From Hyphomicrobiales bacterium (GTDB lineage: Bacteria; Pseudomonadota; Alphaproteobacteria; Rhizobiales; Rhizobiaceae): a stretch of 52,153 bases of DNA. This document shows, piece by piece, positions 8,021 to 16,674 of this stretch (position 1 is the first letter of the stretch; the number at the start of each line of letters is the position of its first letter). The notes below the pieces were generated by a model that saw only the letters and a program-made list of their open reading frames with translations, ran no database searches and was not told the DNA's origin. The stretch covers positions 1-52,153 of the forward strand of contig UBYX01000043.1 of assembly GCA_900469955.1 (NCBI GenBank). Direction: 5' to 3'. The position numbers and the translations under genes were made by a program.

Positions 8021-8986
8021 ATGAAAAAGATCATGATGGCATTGATGGCGGGCGCCATGTCGCTTGCCGCGGCCCAGGCGATCGCCGCCGACAAGGTGAC
8101 CCTGCAGCTGAAATGGGTAGCGCAGGGCCAGTTCGGCGGCTATTTCGTCGCCAAGGAAAAGGGCTTCTACGAGGAGGAAGGCCTTGACGTGACGATCAAG
8201 CCGGGCGGCCCGGACATCGCCCCGGAACAGGTGATCGCCGGCGGCGGCGCCGACGTCATCGTCGACTGGATGGGTGGCGCGCTCGTCGCCCGGGAAAAGG
8301 GTGTCCCGTTGGTCAACATCGCCCAACCCTTCCAGAAATCCGGCCTGCAGCTGATCTGCCCGAAGGACGGTCCGGTCAAGACCGAAGCCGATTTCAAGGG
8401 CCAGACCCTCGGCGTCTGGTTCTTCGGCAACGAATATCCCTTCTTTGCCTGGATGAACAAGCTCGGCCTGAAGACCGACGGCAGCAAAGACGGCGTGACG
8501 GTTCTGAAGCAGAGCTTCGACGTGCAGCCGCTCGTCCAGAAGCAGGCGAACTGCATTTCCGTGATGACCTACAACGAATACTGGCAGGCGATCGATGCCG
8601 GCTTCAAGCCGGAAGACCTGGTCGTCTTCAACTATACCGCCATGGGTAACGACCTGCTTGAGGACGGTCTCTACGTGACCGAGACCAAGCTCAAGGACCC
8701 GAAATTCAAGGAAAACATGGTCAAGTTCGTTCGGGCCTCCATGAAGGGCTGGAAATACGCGCTTGAAAATCCCGAGGAAGCCGCCGAAATCGTCATGGAC
8801 AACGGCGGCCAGGATGAGAACCACCAGAAGCGCATGATGGGGGAAGTCGCCAAGCTGATCGGCAACGGCAAGCTGGACATGGCAACCTATGACCGCACGG
8901 TGAAGGCGCTGCTGGACCAGAAGATCATCAGCAAGAAGCCCGAAGGCGCTTATACGACCGAGATCACCGCGGCAGCACTGAAATAA
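8021..8986 (+). CDS. NMT1/THI5-like periplasmic substrate-binding protein
   Basis: A 321-residue secreted binding protein with a standard signal peptide (MKKIMMALMAGAMSLAAAQA, cleavage near AIAA-DKV). The mature start KVTLQLKWVAQGQFGGYFVA, then GFYEEEGLDVTIKPGGPDIAPEQVIAGGGADV, is the hallmark of the NMT1/THI5 (hydroxymethylpyrimidine precursor-binding) family. It is the last gene of the importer and is followed by a strong terminator. Relatives bind pyrimidine precursors, riboflavin-like or aromatic nitrogen compounds. With the dihydropyrimidinase and amidohydrolase upstream, a pyrimidine-type ligand is the best guess. Confidence 0.88.
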   Translation: MKKIMMALMAGAMSLAAAQAIAADKVTLQLKWVAQGQFGGYFVAKEKGFYEEEGLDVTIKPGGPDIAPEQVIAGGGADVIVDWMGGALVAREKGVPLVNIAQPFQKSGLQLICPKDGPVKTEADFKGQTLGVWFFGNEYPFFAWMNKLGLKTDGSKDGVTVLKQSFDVQPLVQKQANCISVMTYNEYWQAIDAGFKPEDLVVFNYTAMGNDLLEDGLYVTETKLKDPKFKENMVKFVRASMKGWKYALENPEEAAEIVMDNGGQDENHQKRMMGEVAKLIGNGKLDMATYDRTVKALLDQKIISKKPEGAYTTEITAAALK

Positions 8987-9008
8987 AAATCGCCTGCCGT
9001 TCGATTAA

Positions 9009-9053
9009 AGAGAACGCACGGCACAAGGCTCGTGCGTTCTCTGAAATTTTTTG
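9009..9053 (+). terminator. Rho-independent terminator after the importer operon
   Basis: A 12-bp perfect stem (AGAGAACGCACG at 9009-9020, CGTGCGTTCTCT at 9031-9042) with a 10-nt loop is followed by GAAATTTTTTG. It ends the operon starting at 955. Confidence 0.85.
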
Positions 9054-9160
9054 ACGTAAACCATAACCAAAACTCATCCATTCCATAACGAGCATGGATT
9101 GATTTGTGCGGCGCAAACACGTAAAAGTTCAGTCCTGATGAATCTTTCGCTGTCGGTCTT

Positions 9161-9181
9161 GTAACCGCTTTTTGCGGTTAC
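9161..9181. promoter_or_regulatory. Inverted repeat upstream of the RND operon
   Basis: GTAACCGC at 9161-9168 and GCGGTTAC at 9174-9181 form a perfect 8-bp inverted repeat around TTTTT, 100 nt before the adaptor start. It may be an operator or a leader hairpin; no adjacent regulator gene clearly belongs to it. The rest of the 8987-9281 gap holds only the terminator above. Confidence 0.4.
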
Positions 9182-9281
9182 CACCTTGATCCGGGATATC
9201 GCGCGCAGAGGGGGCGCGGCGAGACCGGGGAGGTTCCCAGCGAAATATTTGCCCCTTTAAATCCAGGTCGGACGTAAACGC

Positions 9282-10475
9282 ATGTTTCGCAAGTTCTCGA
9301 AGTCTGCCGGCATTTCGGCGCTCCTCCTCTCGCTTGCCGCGAGTTCGGCCCTGTCCCAGGAGGCTCAGCCGGCCGCTGCCCCCCAGCCAAAGCTGCCCTC
9401 CATCGTGGTGACCGAGACGGTGACCAAGCCGCTCGTCGACCGGATCATCGCAACCGGCACGATCAAGCCCGTCCAGGAAGTTTATGTTCAGCCGCTGGTC
9501 GAAGGATTATCGATCAAGACGCTTGGCGCCGATATCGGCGACGAGGTGAAGGCCGATAGCGTCCTGGCGACGCTCAACGAAGACGCGCTGCTCCTCGAAA
9601 AGAGCCAGCTCGAGGCCAACAAGGCAAAGGCCGAGGCAGGCCTTGCCCAATACAAGGCGCAGGTGATCGAAGCCGAAGCCAACCTGGCTGACGCCACCCG
9701 TCAGCGCGACCGCACCAAGCGGCTGAGCCAAAGCGGCACCAGCACCGTTTCGCAACTCGAACAGGCAGAAGCGCTCGTCGAAGTGCGGCAGGCGCAAGTA
9801 AATGCTGCCAAACAATCCGTGGCGGTGGGTGATTCCGACATCAAGGTCGTGGAAGCCCAGGTCGAGGACATCGATCTGAAGCTCGCCCGGACCGGCGTCA
9901 AGGCGCCGGTGTCCGGCGTGGTTTCGGCCCGCAGCGCCAAGGTCGGCGCCATCGCCAGCGGCACCGGCGAACCGCTGTTCACGATTATCAGGGACGGCGC
10001 GATCGAACTCGTGGCGGATCTCTCCGAAACGGATATCCAGAAGGTCAAGGTTGGCCAGAAGGCGCTCGTCTCCGTTGCCGGCGGCAAGACGAAGATCGAG
10101 GGCAAGGTGCGCCTCGTCTCCCCGACCGTCGACGCAACGACAAGGCTTGGAGCGGTCCATATCGTCATCGACGACGAAAGCGGTGCCCGCGCCGGCATGT
10201 ATGCCAGTGCGGAGATCGTGGTTACCGAGACCAGCGCGCTGGCGCTCCCGCTGTCTGCCGTCATTACCGGACGCGATGGTTCGAGCGCCCGCAAGGTCCA
10301 GGACAATGTGGTCAAACAGGTAAAGATTGAAACCGGCATCCAGGATGGCGGTTTCGTCCAGGTGGTCAGCGGCCTCGAAGCCGGTGATCTGGTTGTTGCC
10401 AAGGCTGGTGCTTTCGTGCGGGACGGCGACAAGATCGCACCGGTCCCTGCCGAGCCCGGCGCTGTTGCGAACTGA
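9282..10475 (+). CDS. RND efflux periplasmic adaptor (membrane fusion protein)
   Basis: A 397-residue HlyD/AcrA-type adaptor. It starts with a signal peptide (ISALLLSLAASSALSQ), then a barrel-sandwich (lipoyl-like) half-motif around EVYVQPLVEGLSIKTL and its partner GVKAPVSGVVSARSAKVG. Between them lies a long coiled-coil hairpin rich in Ala, Glu, Gln and Lys (about residues 105-200), followed by a beta-barrel domain and a membrane-proximal domain. It would join the inner-membrane pump encoded 14 nt downstream to an outer-membrane channel, which is not encoded nearby. The layout recalls rhizobial NolF/NolG pumps, but cargo cannot be inferred from sequence. Confidence 0.9.
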   Translation: MFRKFSKSAGISALLLSLAASSALSQEAQPAAAPQPKLPSIVVTETVTKPLVDRIIATGTIKPVQEVYVQPLVEGLSIKTLGADIGDEVKADSVLATLNEDALLLEKSQLEANKAKAEAGLAQYKAQVIEAEANLADATRQRDRTKRLSQSGTSTVSQLEQAEALVEVRQAQVNAAKQSVAVGDSDIKVVEAQVEDIDLKLARTGVKAPVSGVVSARSAKVGAIASGTGEPLFTIIRDGAIELVADLSETDIQKVKVGQKALVSVAGGKTKIEGKVRLVSPTVDATTRLGAVHIVIDDESGARAGMYASAEIVVTETSALALPLSAVITGRDGSSARKVQDNVVKQVKIETGIQDGGFVQVVSGLEAGDLVVAKAGAFVRDGDKIAPVPAEPGAVAN

Positions 10476-10489
10476 GCTGAGGTTGACTC

Positions 10490-13400
10490 ATGAACTTTTC
10501 CGCCTGGTCGATCCGTAACCCGATCGCGCCGCTGCTCGGCTTCGCGCTGCTGCTCTATCTCGGGTTCCAGTCGTTCTTCACGCTGCCGATCACCCGTTTC
10601 CCGAACATCGACGTTCCGGTCGTCTCGATCACCGTAGCCCAGAGCGGCGCTTCGCCTGCCGAACTGGAGATGCAGGTGACCAAGGAGATCGAGGATGCTG
10701 TCGCGTCGATCAGCGGCATCGACGAGATCCAGTCTACCGTAACGGACGGCCAGTCCCAGACGGTAGTGATGTTCCGCATCGAAAAACCCACCGAAGAAGC
10801 GGTTCAAGACACGAAGGACGCGATCGACAAGATCCGCAGCGATCTGCCGGCCGGCATCGAGGAACCTGTCGTTTCGAAGATCGACGTCGAAGGCCAGGCA
10901 ATCCAGACCTTTGCCGTATCCTCGCCCAACATGACGCTCGAAGAGCTGTCGTGGTTCGTGGACGATACGGTGAAGCGTTCGCTGCAGGGCCAGCCGGGCA
11001 TCGGCCGTATCGACCGTTACGGCGGTGCTGACCGCGAAATCCGCGTGTCACTGAATGCAGCCAAGCTCGATGCCTATGGCATCACCGCGGCGGACGTAAA
11101 CCAGCAGCTTCGCGGCACCAACGTCGACCTCGGCTCCGGCCGCGGACAGGTGGCCGGCAACGAGCAGACCATCCGCACGCTGGGCGACGCCCGCGATGTG
11201 GCCCAGCTTTCCGACACGTCCATATCGCTTTCCAACGGGCGCTTTGTGAAGCTGTCGCAGCTTGGCACGATCACCGACACCTATGAAGAGCCGAAATCCT
11301 TCGGCCGCTTCAAGGGAACGCCGTCCGTCACCTTCGCGGTCTTCCGTGCCAAGGGCGCAAGCGAGGTCTCCGTTGCGGAAACTGTCGCGGAAAGCCTTGA
11401 CGAGGTGCGCAAGGCCAATCCGGATGTGACCATCGAGATGGTCGACGACGCGGTCTACTACACCTACGGCAACTATGAGGCGGCTCTCCACACCCTCATC
11501 GAAGGTGCGATCCTCGCCGTCATCGTGGTGCTGCTCTTCCTGCGCAACTGGCGTGCGACCCTGATCGCCGCCGTGGCATTGCCGCTGTCGGCGATCCCGA
11601 CCTTCTGGATCATGGACCTCATGGGGTTCTCGCTGAACCTCGTGAGCTTCCTGGCGCTGACGCTCGCGACCGGTATTCTGGTGGACGATGCGATCGTCGA
11701 GATCGAGAATATCGCCCGCCATATCAAGATGGGCAAAACGCCCTATCGAGCCGCGCTCGAAGCTGCCGACGAAATTGGTCTTGCGGTTATCGCGACCAGC
11801 TTCACGATCATCGCTGTCTTCGTGCCCGTGTCCTTCATGCCGGGCATCCCGGGCCAGTACTTCATCCAGTTCGGCCTGACCGTCGCCATCTCCGTCTTCT
11901 TTTCGCTGATGGTGGCGCGCCTCGTCACGCCGCTGATGGCCGCCTATTTCATGCGCGCCGAAGACGCGATGGACGACCATCACGACAACGACAGCCGTCT
12001 GATGAAGGCTTATACGCGCCTTATCAGCGGCACGACCCGCAAATGGTACTGGCGCTACACGACGCTGCTTGCGGCGATCGCCTTCCTGGCCGGCTCGGTG
12101 ATGCTGCTCGCCCAGGTTCCCGGCAGCTTCATACCGCCGGAAGACGCCTCGCGTGTCGTGCTTTCGGTGGAGCTGCCGCCGAACGCCACGCTCGACGAGA
12201 CTGATGCGACGACCACCCAGATCTATGAGGCGATCCGCGATATCGATGGCGTTGAAAGCGTCTTCGTTCTGGGCGGCGCCTCGCCCAAGGGCGACCTCGA
12301 ATTGCGCCGCGCCACCGTGCGCGTCATTCTCGGCAATATCGAGCATTCGCTGGTGAAGACCCTTGTCAACAAGGGTCTCGGCTCGATCCCGATCCTCGGT
12401 GATTATCTGCCGAAGATGGAGGTGAAGGGCCGCATCCAGCCGCAATGGGAGATCGAGAAGGAGATCCTCGCCAGACTGCAATCCATTCCGGATGTTCGCG
12501 TCGCCAAGCTCAACGACCGGGCCGAGCGCGATCTCTCGTTCAACTTCCTCTCCACCAACGAGGCGGACCTGAACGACGCCGTCAGTCTGCTCGAATCGCG
12601 CCTGCGCGCCTCGCCGATCCTTGCCAATGTCAGCTCGGAGGGCGCCCTGCCCCGTCCGGAACTGCAGATCCGGCCGCGCATGGACGAGGCTTCGCGGCTC
12701 GGCATCACGCCGCAGCAGATTTCGGAAACTGTTCGTGTCGCGACGATCGGCGATGTCGATGCAAATCTGGCGAAAATTTCGCTGGATGACCGGCAGATTC
12801 CGATCCGCGTCCAGGCATCGCTGGATGTCCGCCGCGATCTGGCCGCGATCCGCGCGCTGAAGATCAAGACCGCGAGCGGTCAGAGCGTGCCCCTCTATAG
12901 TGTCGCCGACATCGACTATTCGGAGGGCCCGAGCTCGATCAAGCGCAACGACCGCAGCCGCGTCGTCTCGATCGGTTCGGACGTGCCCTTCGGAACCGCA
13001 CTCGATACGGCAAGTGCCGAGTTCAAGCGGATCGTCGAAGAAACCAAGCTTCCGCCGACCGTGCGGCTTGCGGAAAGCGGCGATGCCAAGATCCAGGCCG
13101 AAATGACGCAAAGCTTCGGTAACGCGATGCTGCTCGGCCTGATGCTGGTGCTGGTCGTGCTGATCCTCCTCTTCAAGGATGTGATCCAGCCGTTCACCAT
13201 CCTGTTCTCGCTGCCGCTTGCGATCGGCGGTGTGGCGGTTGCGCTGATCCTGACGCAGAACGCCATGTCCATGCCGGTCCTGATCGGCATCCTGATGCTG
13301 ATGGGCATCGTCACGAAGAACGCCATCCTTCTGGTGGATTTCGCGATCGAAATGCGCCGCCACGGGATGGAGCGGGTTCATGCTATGGTCGAGGCCGGCC

Positions 13401-13828
13401 GCAAGCGCGCCCGCCCGATCATCATGACCTCGATCGCCATGTCGGCAGGCATGCTGCCTTCCGCTCTCGGGATCGGCGAAGGTGGTTCGTTCCGCGCGCC
13501 GATGGCGATCGCGGTGATCGGCGGCATCATCGTTTCGACGGTGCTCTCGCTGGTGGTCGTACCGTCCTTCTTCCTGATCATGGACGATATCTCCCGCTTG
13601 CTCGGCAAGCTCTTCGGCCGGTTCGTCGGCAAGAAGGAGGTCGAGGAACTGGGGCTTTCGTCGGAAGAACTCACGCAGGAAGCACGCAGGAATGCACAGT
13701 CGATCGCTTCGCTGGAAGAGCGCCTCAACCAGATGGAGCGCCAGACCGGCGCCAACGACGACCGCGCGGCACCTGGCGCGAAGGGCGGCAACAAGGTGTT
13801 GCGTCTGCCTCCGATGGCCGCTGAATAA
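10490..13828 (+). CDS. RND-family multidrug efflux transporter (AcrB-like inner-membrane pump)
   Basis: A 1112-residue proton-driven pump of the hydrophobe/amphiphile efflux type. Visible features are the N-terminal helix with FFTLPITRFPNIDVPVV, the first large periplasmic loop, TM4 with the proton-relay Asp pair in LATGILVDDAIVEIENI, the repeat half with LMGIVTKNAILLVDFAIEM, and the conserved GxxxR-type segment RARPIIMTSIAM. The last 70-80 residues form a charged cytoplasmic tail likely to be a short coiled coil (SIASLEERLNQMERQ), longer than in AcrB. It follows the adaptor gene by 14 nt with a GAGG ribosome site and ends at a strong terminator. Efflux substrate is unknown. Confidence 0.92.
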   Translation: MNFSAWSIRNPIAPLLGFALLLYLGFQSFFTLPITRFPNIDVPVVSITVAQSGASPAELEMQVTKEIEDAVASISGIDEIQSTVTDGQSQTVVMFRIEKPTEEAVQDTKDAIDKIRSDLPAGIEEPVVSKIDVEGQAIQTFAVSSPNMTLEELSWFVDDTVKRSLQGQPGIGRIDRYGGADREIRVSLNAAKLDAYGITAADVNQQLRGTNVDLGSGRGQVAGNEQTIRTLGDARDVAQLSDTSISLSNGRFVKLSQLGTITDTYEEPKSFGRFKGTPSVTFAVFRAKGASEVSVAETVAESLDEVRKANPDVTIEMVDDAVYYTYGNYEAALHTLIEGAILAVIVVLLFLRNWRATLIAAVALPLSAIPTFWIMDLMGFSLNLVSFLALTLATGILVDDAIVEIENIARHIKMGKTPYRAALEAADEIGLAVIATSFTIIAVFVPVSFMPGIPGQYFIQFGLTVAISVFFSLMVARLVTPLMAAYFMRAEDAMDDHHDNDSRLMKAYTRLISGTTRKWYWRYTTLLAAIAFLAGSVMLLAQVPGSFIPPEDASRVVLSVELPPNATLDETDATTTQIYEAIRDIDGVESVFVLGGASPKGDLELRRATVRVILGNIEHSLVKTLVNKGLGSIPILGDYLPKMEVKGRIQPQWEIEKEILARLQSIPDVRVAKLNDRAERDLSFNFLSTNEADLNDAVSLLESRLRASPILANVSSEGALPRPELQIRPRMDEASRLGITPQQISETVRVATIGDVDANLAKISLDDRQIPIRVQASLDVRRDLAAIRALKIKTASGQSVPLYSVADIDYSEGPSSIKRNDRSRVVSIGSDVPFGTALDTASAEFKRIVEETKLPPTVRLAESGDAKIQAEMTQSFGNAMLLGLMLVLVVLILLFKDVIQPFTILFSLPLAIGGVAVALILTQNAMSMPVLIGILMLMGIVTKNAILLVDFAIEMRRHGMERVHAMVEAGRKRARPIIMTSIAMSAGMLPSALGIGEGGSFRAPMAIAVIGGIIVSTVLSLVVVPSFFLIMDDISRLLGKLFGRFVGKKEVEELGLSSEELTQEARRNAQSIASLEERLNQMERQTGANDDRAAPGAKGGNKVLRLPPMAAE

Positions 13829-13850
13829 GCGGCATTCGCCAATCTGTCTC

Positions 13851-13881
13851 AAAAACGCCGGGCCTTTGGTCCGGCGTTTTT
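13851..13881 (+). terminator. Rho-independent terminator of the RND operon
   Basis: An 11-bp perfect stem (AAAAACGCCGG at 13851-13861 with CCGGCGTTTTT at 13871-13881) has a T-run on the 3' side and an A-run on the 5' side. It could therefore also act on minus-strand transcripts. Confidence 0.88.
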
Positions 13882-13916
13882 CATTGGAAAGAAAATGGCC
13901 GGAAAAACGCCCATAT

Positions 13917-13930
13917 TTGATCGGCGTCAA
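13917..13930. promoter_or_regulatory. FNR/FixK-type box
   Basis: TTGATCGGCGTCAA matches the anaerobox pattern TTGAT-N4-(A/G)TCAA with correct spacing. It lies 57 nt before the preferred start of the Crp/Fnr gene. The regulator's own recognition helix has E-x-x-S-R (PEALSRAF), the residues that FNR uses to read TTGAT, so autoregulation is plausible. A class II activator site centred at 13923.5 would place the transcript start near 13965. Confidence 0.55.
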
Positions 13931-13986
13931 AAACCGCTTTCATGAAACTGTTATCGTGGCGTCATCGTGAGGTAGCGACCGACGTC

Positions 13987-14706
13987 ATGGGACAGACGAT
14001 GGAAATCATGAACACCAACATGAAGCTCAACAGCCGCGACCGGGCGGTGCTGATGAGAACGCCGTTCCTGAGCGGCCTGAGCGGCAATTCGCTTGGGCGG
14101 ATGTTCGGCAGCATGACGGTGCTCAGCCTGCCCGCCCGCAAGTCGGTCTTCCGCGAGGGAGAAGATGCCGACGCCTTCTACTGCGTCCTGAGCGGCTATG
14201 TCAGGCTCTACCGGCTGAACCGCGAGGGACGCGAAGCGGACATCCGCATCTGCGTACCGGGCGACACCTTCGCCGAGTGCCTCCTTTATGGCGACAAGAA
14301 ATATCCATTCCACGCGCAGACCGCGGAAGCTGCGACGCTTGCCCGATTCGACGCACAGGCCGTACGGGAACTTGCCGAACAGGAAAGCGATGTCGCCAAA
14401 GCGGTGATGATCTCCCTGTCCCACCATCTCCTGACGGCCATGGACTGCGTTGCGAACGATAGGCTGCACACGGCGCCGCAACGGGTGGCGAACTATATCC
14501 TGACACGCTGTCCGGTCGACGGAGGCCCGGCCTCCATTCGCCTGCCCTTCCAGAAGAGCCTGCTGGCAGGCATGCTGGGCCTGGCGCCGGAAGCCCTTTC
14601 ACGCGCTTTCTCCGCCTTAAGGAAGACGGGCGTCACCGTGCGTGGCCGAGTGATCCAGGTGGGCGATGTGCAGGCGCTTCGGGAAATGAACGTTCATCAA
14701 GGTTGA
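13987..14706 (+). CDS. Crp/Fnr family transcription regulator
   Basis: About 239 residues from the ATG at 13987. It has an N-terminal cyclic-nucleotide-binding-like beta barrel (FLSGLSGNSLGRMF to VFREGEDADAFYCVLSGYVRLY), a long dimerisation helix, and a C-terminal winged HTH with recognition helix LAPEALSRAFSALR. The Fe-S cysteine cluster of true FNR is absent from the N-terminus, so it is closer to FixK, NnrR or DNR types. The start is uncertain: the frame opens at an ATG at 13942, but that sits 11 nt after the FNR-type box without a ribosome site. The ATG at 13987 has GAGG somewhat far upstream, and further in-frame ATGs follow. The signal sensed (oxygen, NO or other) cannot be read from the sequence. 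Confidence 0.8.
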   Translation: MGQTMEIMNTNMKLNSRDRAVLMRTPFLSGLSGNSLGRMFGSMTVLSLPARKSVFREGEDADAFYCVLSGYVRLYRLNREGREADIRICVPGDTFAECLLYGDKKYPFHAQTAEAATLARFDAQAVRELAEQESDVAKAVMISLSHHLLTAMDCVANDRLHTAPQRVANYILTRCPVDGGPASIRLPFQKSLLAGMLGLAPEALSRAFSALRKTGVTVRGRVIQVGDVQALREMNVHQG

Positions 14707-14732
14707 CGTCAGGGACGTCCGGCCTGGCGGGA

Positions 14733-14807
14733 CCGGCATCCTCGAAAGCATGTCGCACGCGGGCGGCGGCAAGATGCGGTAAGCCGGTGGCTTTCGAGGA
14801 GCGCCGG
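14733..14807. terminator. Long inverted repeat between convergent genes (possible bidirectional terminator)
   Basis: TCCTCGAAAGC at 14739-14749 pairs perfectly with GCTTTCGAGGA at 14790-14800. The stem extends through CCGGC at 14733-14737 and GCCGG at 14803-14807 with a small bulge. The 40-nt loop is GC-rich. It lies exactly in the gap between the Crp/Fnr gene (plus) and ureG (minus). There is no long T-run, so a role in termination is only probable. Confidence 0.5.
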
Positions 14808-14830
14808 CCATGACTTTTTCAAGGCGGCGC

Positions 14831-15442
14831 TTAGAGCCCGCCCTGTTCCTTCAGGAACCGGACCACGTGGTCTACCCCCTCGCCGCGCTTCAGGTCGGTG
14901 AAGAGATGCGGTTTCGCCTCGCGCATGCGATGGGCGTCCCGGTCCATCACATCGAGATCGACGCCAACATATGGCGCCAGATCCTTCTTGTTGATGACGA
15001 GCAGGTCGGAGCGGGTGATGCCCGGACCGCCCTTGCGAGGGATTTCCTCACCCTGGCAGGTTGAGATCACATAGATGGTGATATCGGCGAGATCCGGAGA
15101 GAAGGTCGCCGCGAGATTGTCGCCGCCGGACTCGATAAAGACGAGGTCGAGGTCGGGAATGCGCTCGTTGAGCCCCGCAATCGCCTGAAGGTTGATCGTC
15201 GCGTCTTCTCGTATGGCGGTATGCGGGCAACCGCCCGTCTCGACCCCTACGATGCGGTCCGACGAAAGCGCCTGCATCCTGACCAGCGCCTCGGCATCCT
15301 CCTTCGTATAGATATCGTTGGTGACAACAGCGACGGAATAATTGTCCCGCATCGCCTTGCAGAGCTTTTCCGTCAAAGCCGTCTTGCCGGAGCCGACAGG
15401 CCCGCCGATGCCGACGCGCAAGGGGCCGTTCGCCGATTTCAT
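14831..15442 (-). CDS. ureG: Urease accessory GTPase UreG
   Basis: A 203-residue SIMIBI-class GTPase that delivers nickel to urease with UreE, UreF and UreD. It has the P-loop GIGGPVGSGKT at residues 11-21, a VVTNDIYTKEDAE metal/guanine region, VETGGCPHTAIREDAT (the CPH nickel/zinc-binding motif), VFIESGGDNLAATFSP, and LLVINKKDLAPYVG as the NKxD base-specificity motif. The frame is open to 15457, but the ATG at 15440-15442 follows an AAGGA site and gives the family's usual length. It is the last gene of the urease cluster. Confidence 0.97.
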   Translation of the reverse strand: MKSANGPLRVGIGGPVGSGKTALTEKLCKAMRDNYSVAVVTNDIYTKEDAEALVRMQALSSDRIVGVETGGCPHTAIREDATINLQAIAGLNERIPDLDLVFIESGGDNLAATFSPDLADITIYVISTCQGEEIPRKGGPGITRSDLLVINKKDLAPYVGVDLDVMDRDAHRMREAKPHLFTDLKRGEGVDHVVRFLKEQGGL

Positions 15443-15483
15443 GTGAGTTCCTTTCATAAGTCCCAGGCAGCTTAAGCCCGCTT

Positions 15484-16155
15484 CTACGAGCGGAAAAGCC
15501 GCGAATTTTGTGTTTCGTGCCGGAGCGAGGCAATTTCCGCCTGCACCGCCGCGCCGCCCAAATCATCGATCGCGGCCTGCGTTGCGCGCTGCGAAATCTC
15601 TTCGAGCAACCCTTCGAGAGAGGCCAGAACCTTCACCCCTTCCGACTGCCCGCAGACCCCGAGCCGGATCGCTGCCGAAACCGATTGAGAGACGGTGGCA
15701 TGCAGATAGGCCGCCAGCGCCTTATCCACCGGAATGCCATGCGCTGCCGAAACCGCGCCGACCGCAACGGGAAAAGGCACCTCGGTCGGCAGGCGCTCCA
15801 GCACGAGGCTAGGCCAGGCGGACGTCGCGACAATGAAGGCCTTCCCCAGCGACAGCGTCTCCATGAACCGCTCCGCCGAACCGGCGAGCGCAAGCCCGAG
15901 TTCTGCGAGCTCTCGCAGCTCGGCCTCGTTCTCCGCCTGCCGCCAGGTTTCGGAAAACAGAACCGCATCGTTCCAGAGGCTGCCATGCCGGAGCAACGTC
16001 GATATCCGCTCCTCAAGGTCGGCGGCATCCTTGAGCAGCCCGTCAAAGACTGCGCGCTCCAGCCCGCCGGAATAGGCAAAGCCGCCGATCGGAAACGCGG
16101 GAGAAAGCCAGGCCATCAACCTCAGGAGAGCCTGCGTGTCGAGGCCCTGGCTCAT
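15484..16155 (-). CDS. ureF: Urease accessory protein UreF
   Basis: A 223-residue all-helical UreF. The conserved start region LMAWLSPAFPIGGFAYSGGLE and the C-terminal RHETQNSRLFRS (the tail that docks on UreD and UreG) are both present. It acts as the bridge between UreD-bound apourease and the UreG GTPase. It begins 6 nt after the ureE stop and lies 41 nt before ureG, within one minus-strand operon. Confidence 0.95.
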   Translation of the reverse strand: MSQGLDTQALLRLMAWLSPAFPIGGFAYSGGLERAVFDGLLKDAADLEERISTLLRHGSLWNDAVLFSETWRQAENEAELRELAELGLALAGSAERFMETLSLGKAFIVATSAWPSLVLERLPTEVPFPVAVGAVSAAHGIPVDKALAAYLHATVSQSVSAAIRLGVCGQSEGVKVLASLEGLLEEISQRATQAAIDDLGGAAVQAEIASLRHETQNSRLFRS

Positions 16156-16161
16156 GCGCGC

Positions 16162-16662
16162 TCAATCATGATGGTGATGATGGTCATGGCCATCATGCCC
16201 ATGCGCGTGACTGCCGTGCGAATGCCCCCCGTGTGAATGATAGGCGCCGCGGGCCGGTTGGAACGGCTCCTCGATTTCCGCGACCTTCGCGCCAAGCCCT
16301 TCCAGCATGGCGCGGATCACATGGTCGCGCAGGATCAGGATGCGGCCTTCTTCGATCTGCGCCGAAAGATGCCGGTTGCCGAGATGCCAGGCGAGTTCGA
16401 TCAGGTGCAGCGTATCGCGCGCCTTCACCTCGAAAAGCTTCTCCGGCGCCGCACGTACCTCGACCGTATCGCCGCTGTCGAGCACCAGCCGGTCGCCGTG
16501 ATGGAAGAGCACCGCTTCCTTGAGGTCGAGCATTACCATATCGCCGTTGGAAAGATGCAGCAGCTTGCGGCGCAGATGACGCAGGTCATGCGGCAGCGTG
16601 ACGATATCGACCGGGGGATCGGTGACCTCGCCGGCGGGACGATAGGAATGGATGTGCTGCAT
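16162..16662 (-). CDS. ureE: Urease nickel metallochaperone UreE
   Basis: A 166-residue UreE with an N-terminal peptide-binding domain, a central metal-binding domain (WHLGNRHLSAQIEEGRILI, whose conserved His is the dimer-interface nickel ligand) and a C-terminal tail with many histidines (GGHSHGSHAHGHDGHDH and on). The tail should store several nickel ions, as in Klebsiella UreE. It donates nickel to UreG. It is preceded by the frameshifted DUF2459 gene and followed after 6 nt by ureF. Confidence 0.96.
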   Translation of the reverse strand: MQHIHSYRPAGEVTDPPVDIVTLPHDLRHLRRKLLHLSNGDMVMLDLKEAVLFHHGDRLVLDSGDTVEVRAAPEKLFEVKARDTLHLIELAWHLGNRHLSAQIEEGRILILRDHVIRAMLEGLGAKVAEIEEPFQPARGAYHSHGGHSHGSHAHGHDGHDHHHHHD

Positions 16663-16674
16663 GCGATACTCCGG

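Noticed and set aside
9090..9120. A possible FNR box before the RND operon (TTGATTTGTGC)
   Set aside because: Only the left half fits; no TCAA lies at the required 4-nt spacing.
11048..13930. A 960-residue minus-strand open frame opposite the RND pump
   Set aside because: It is rich in His, Asp, Arg and Gly, shows no domain, and lies fully on the antisense of a clear AcrB-like gene. It is a GC-rich shadow frame.
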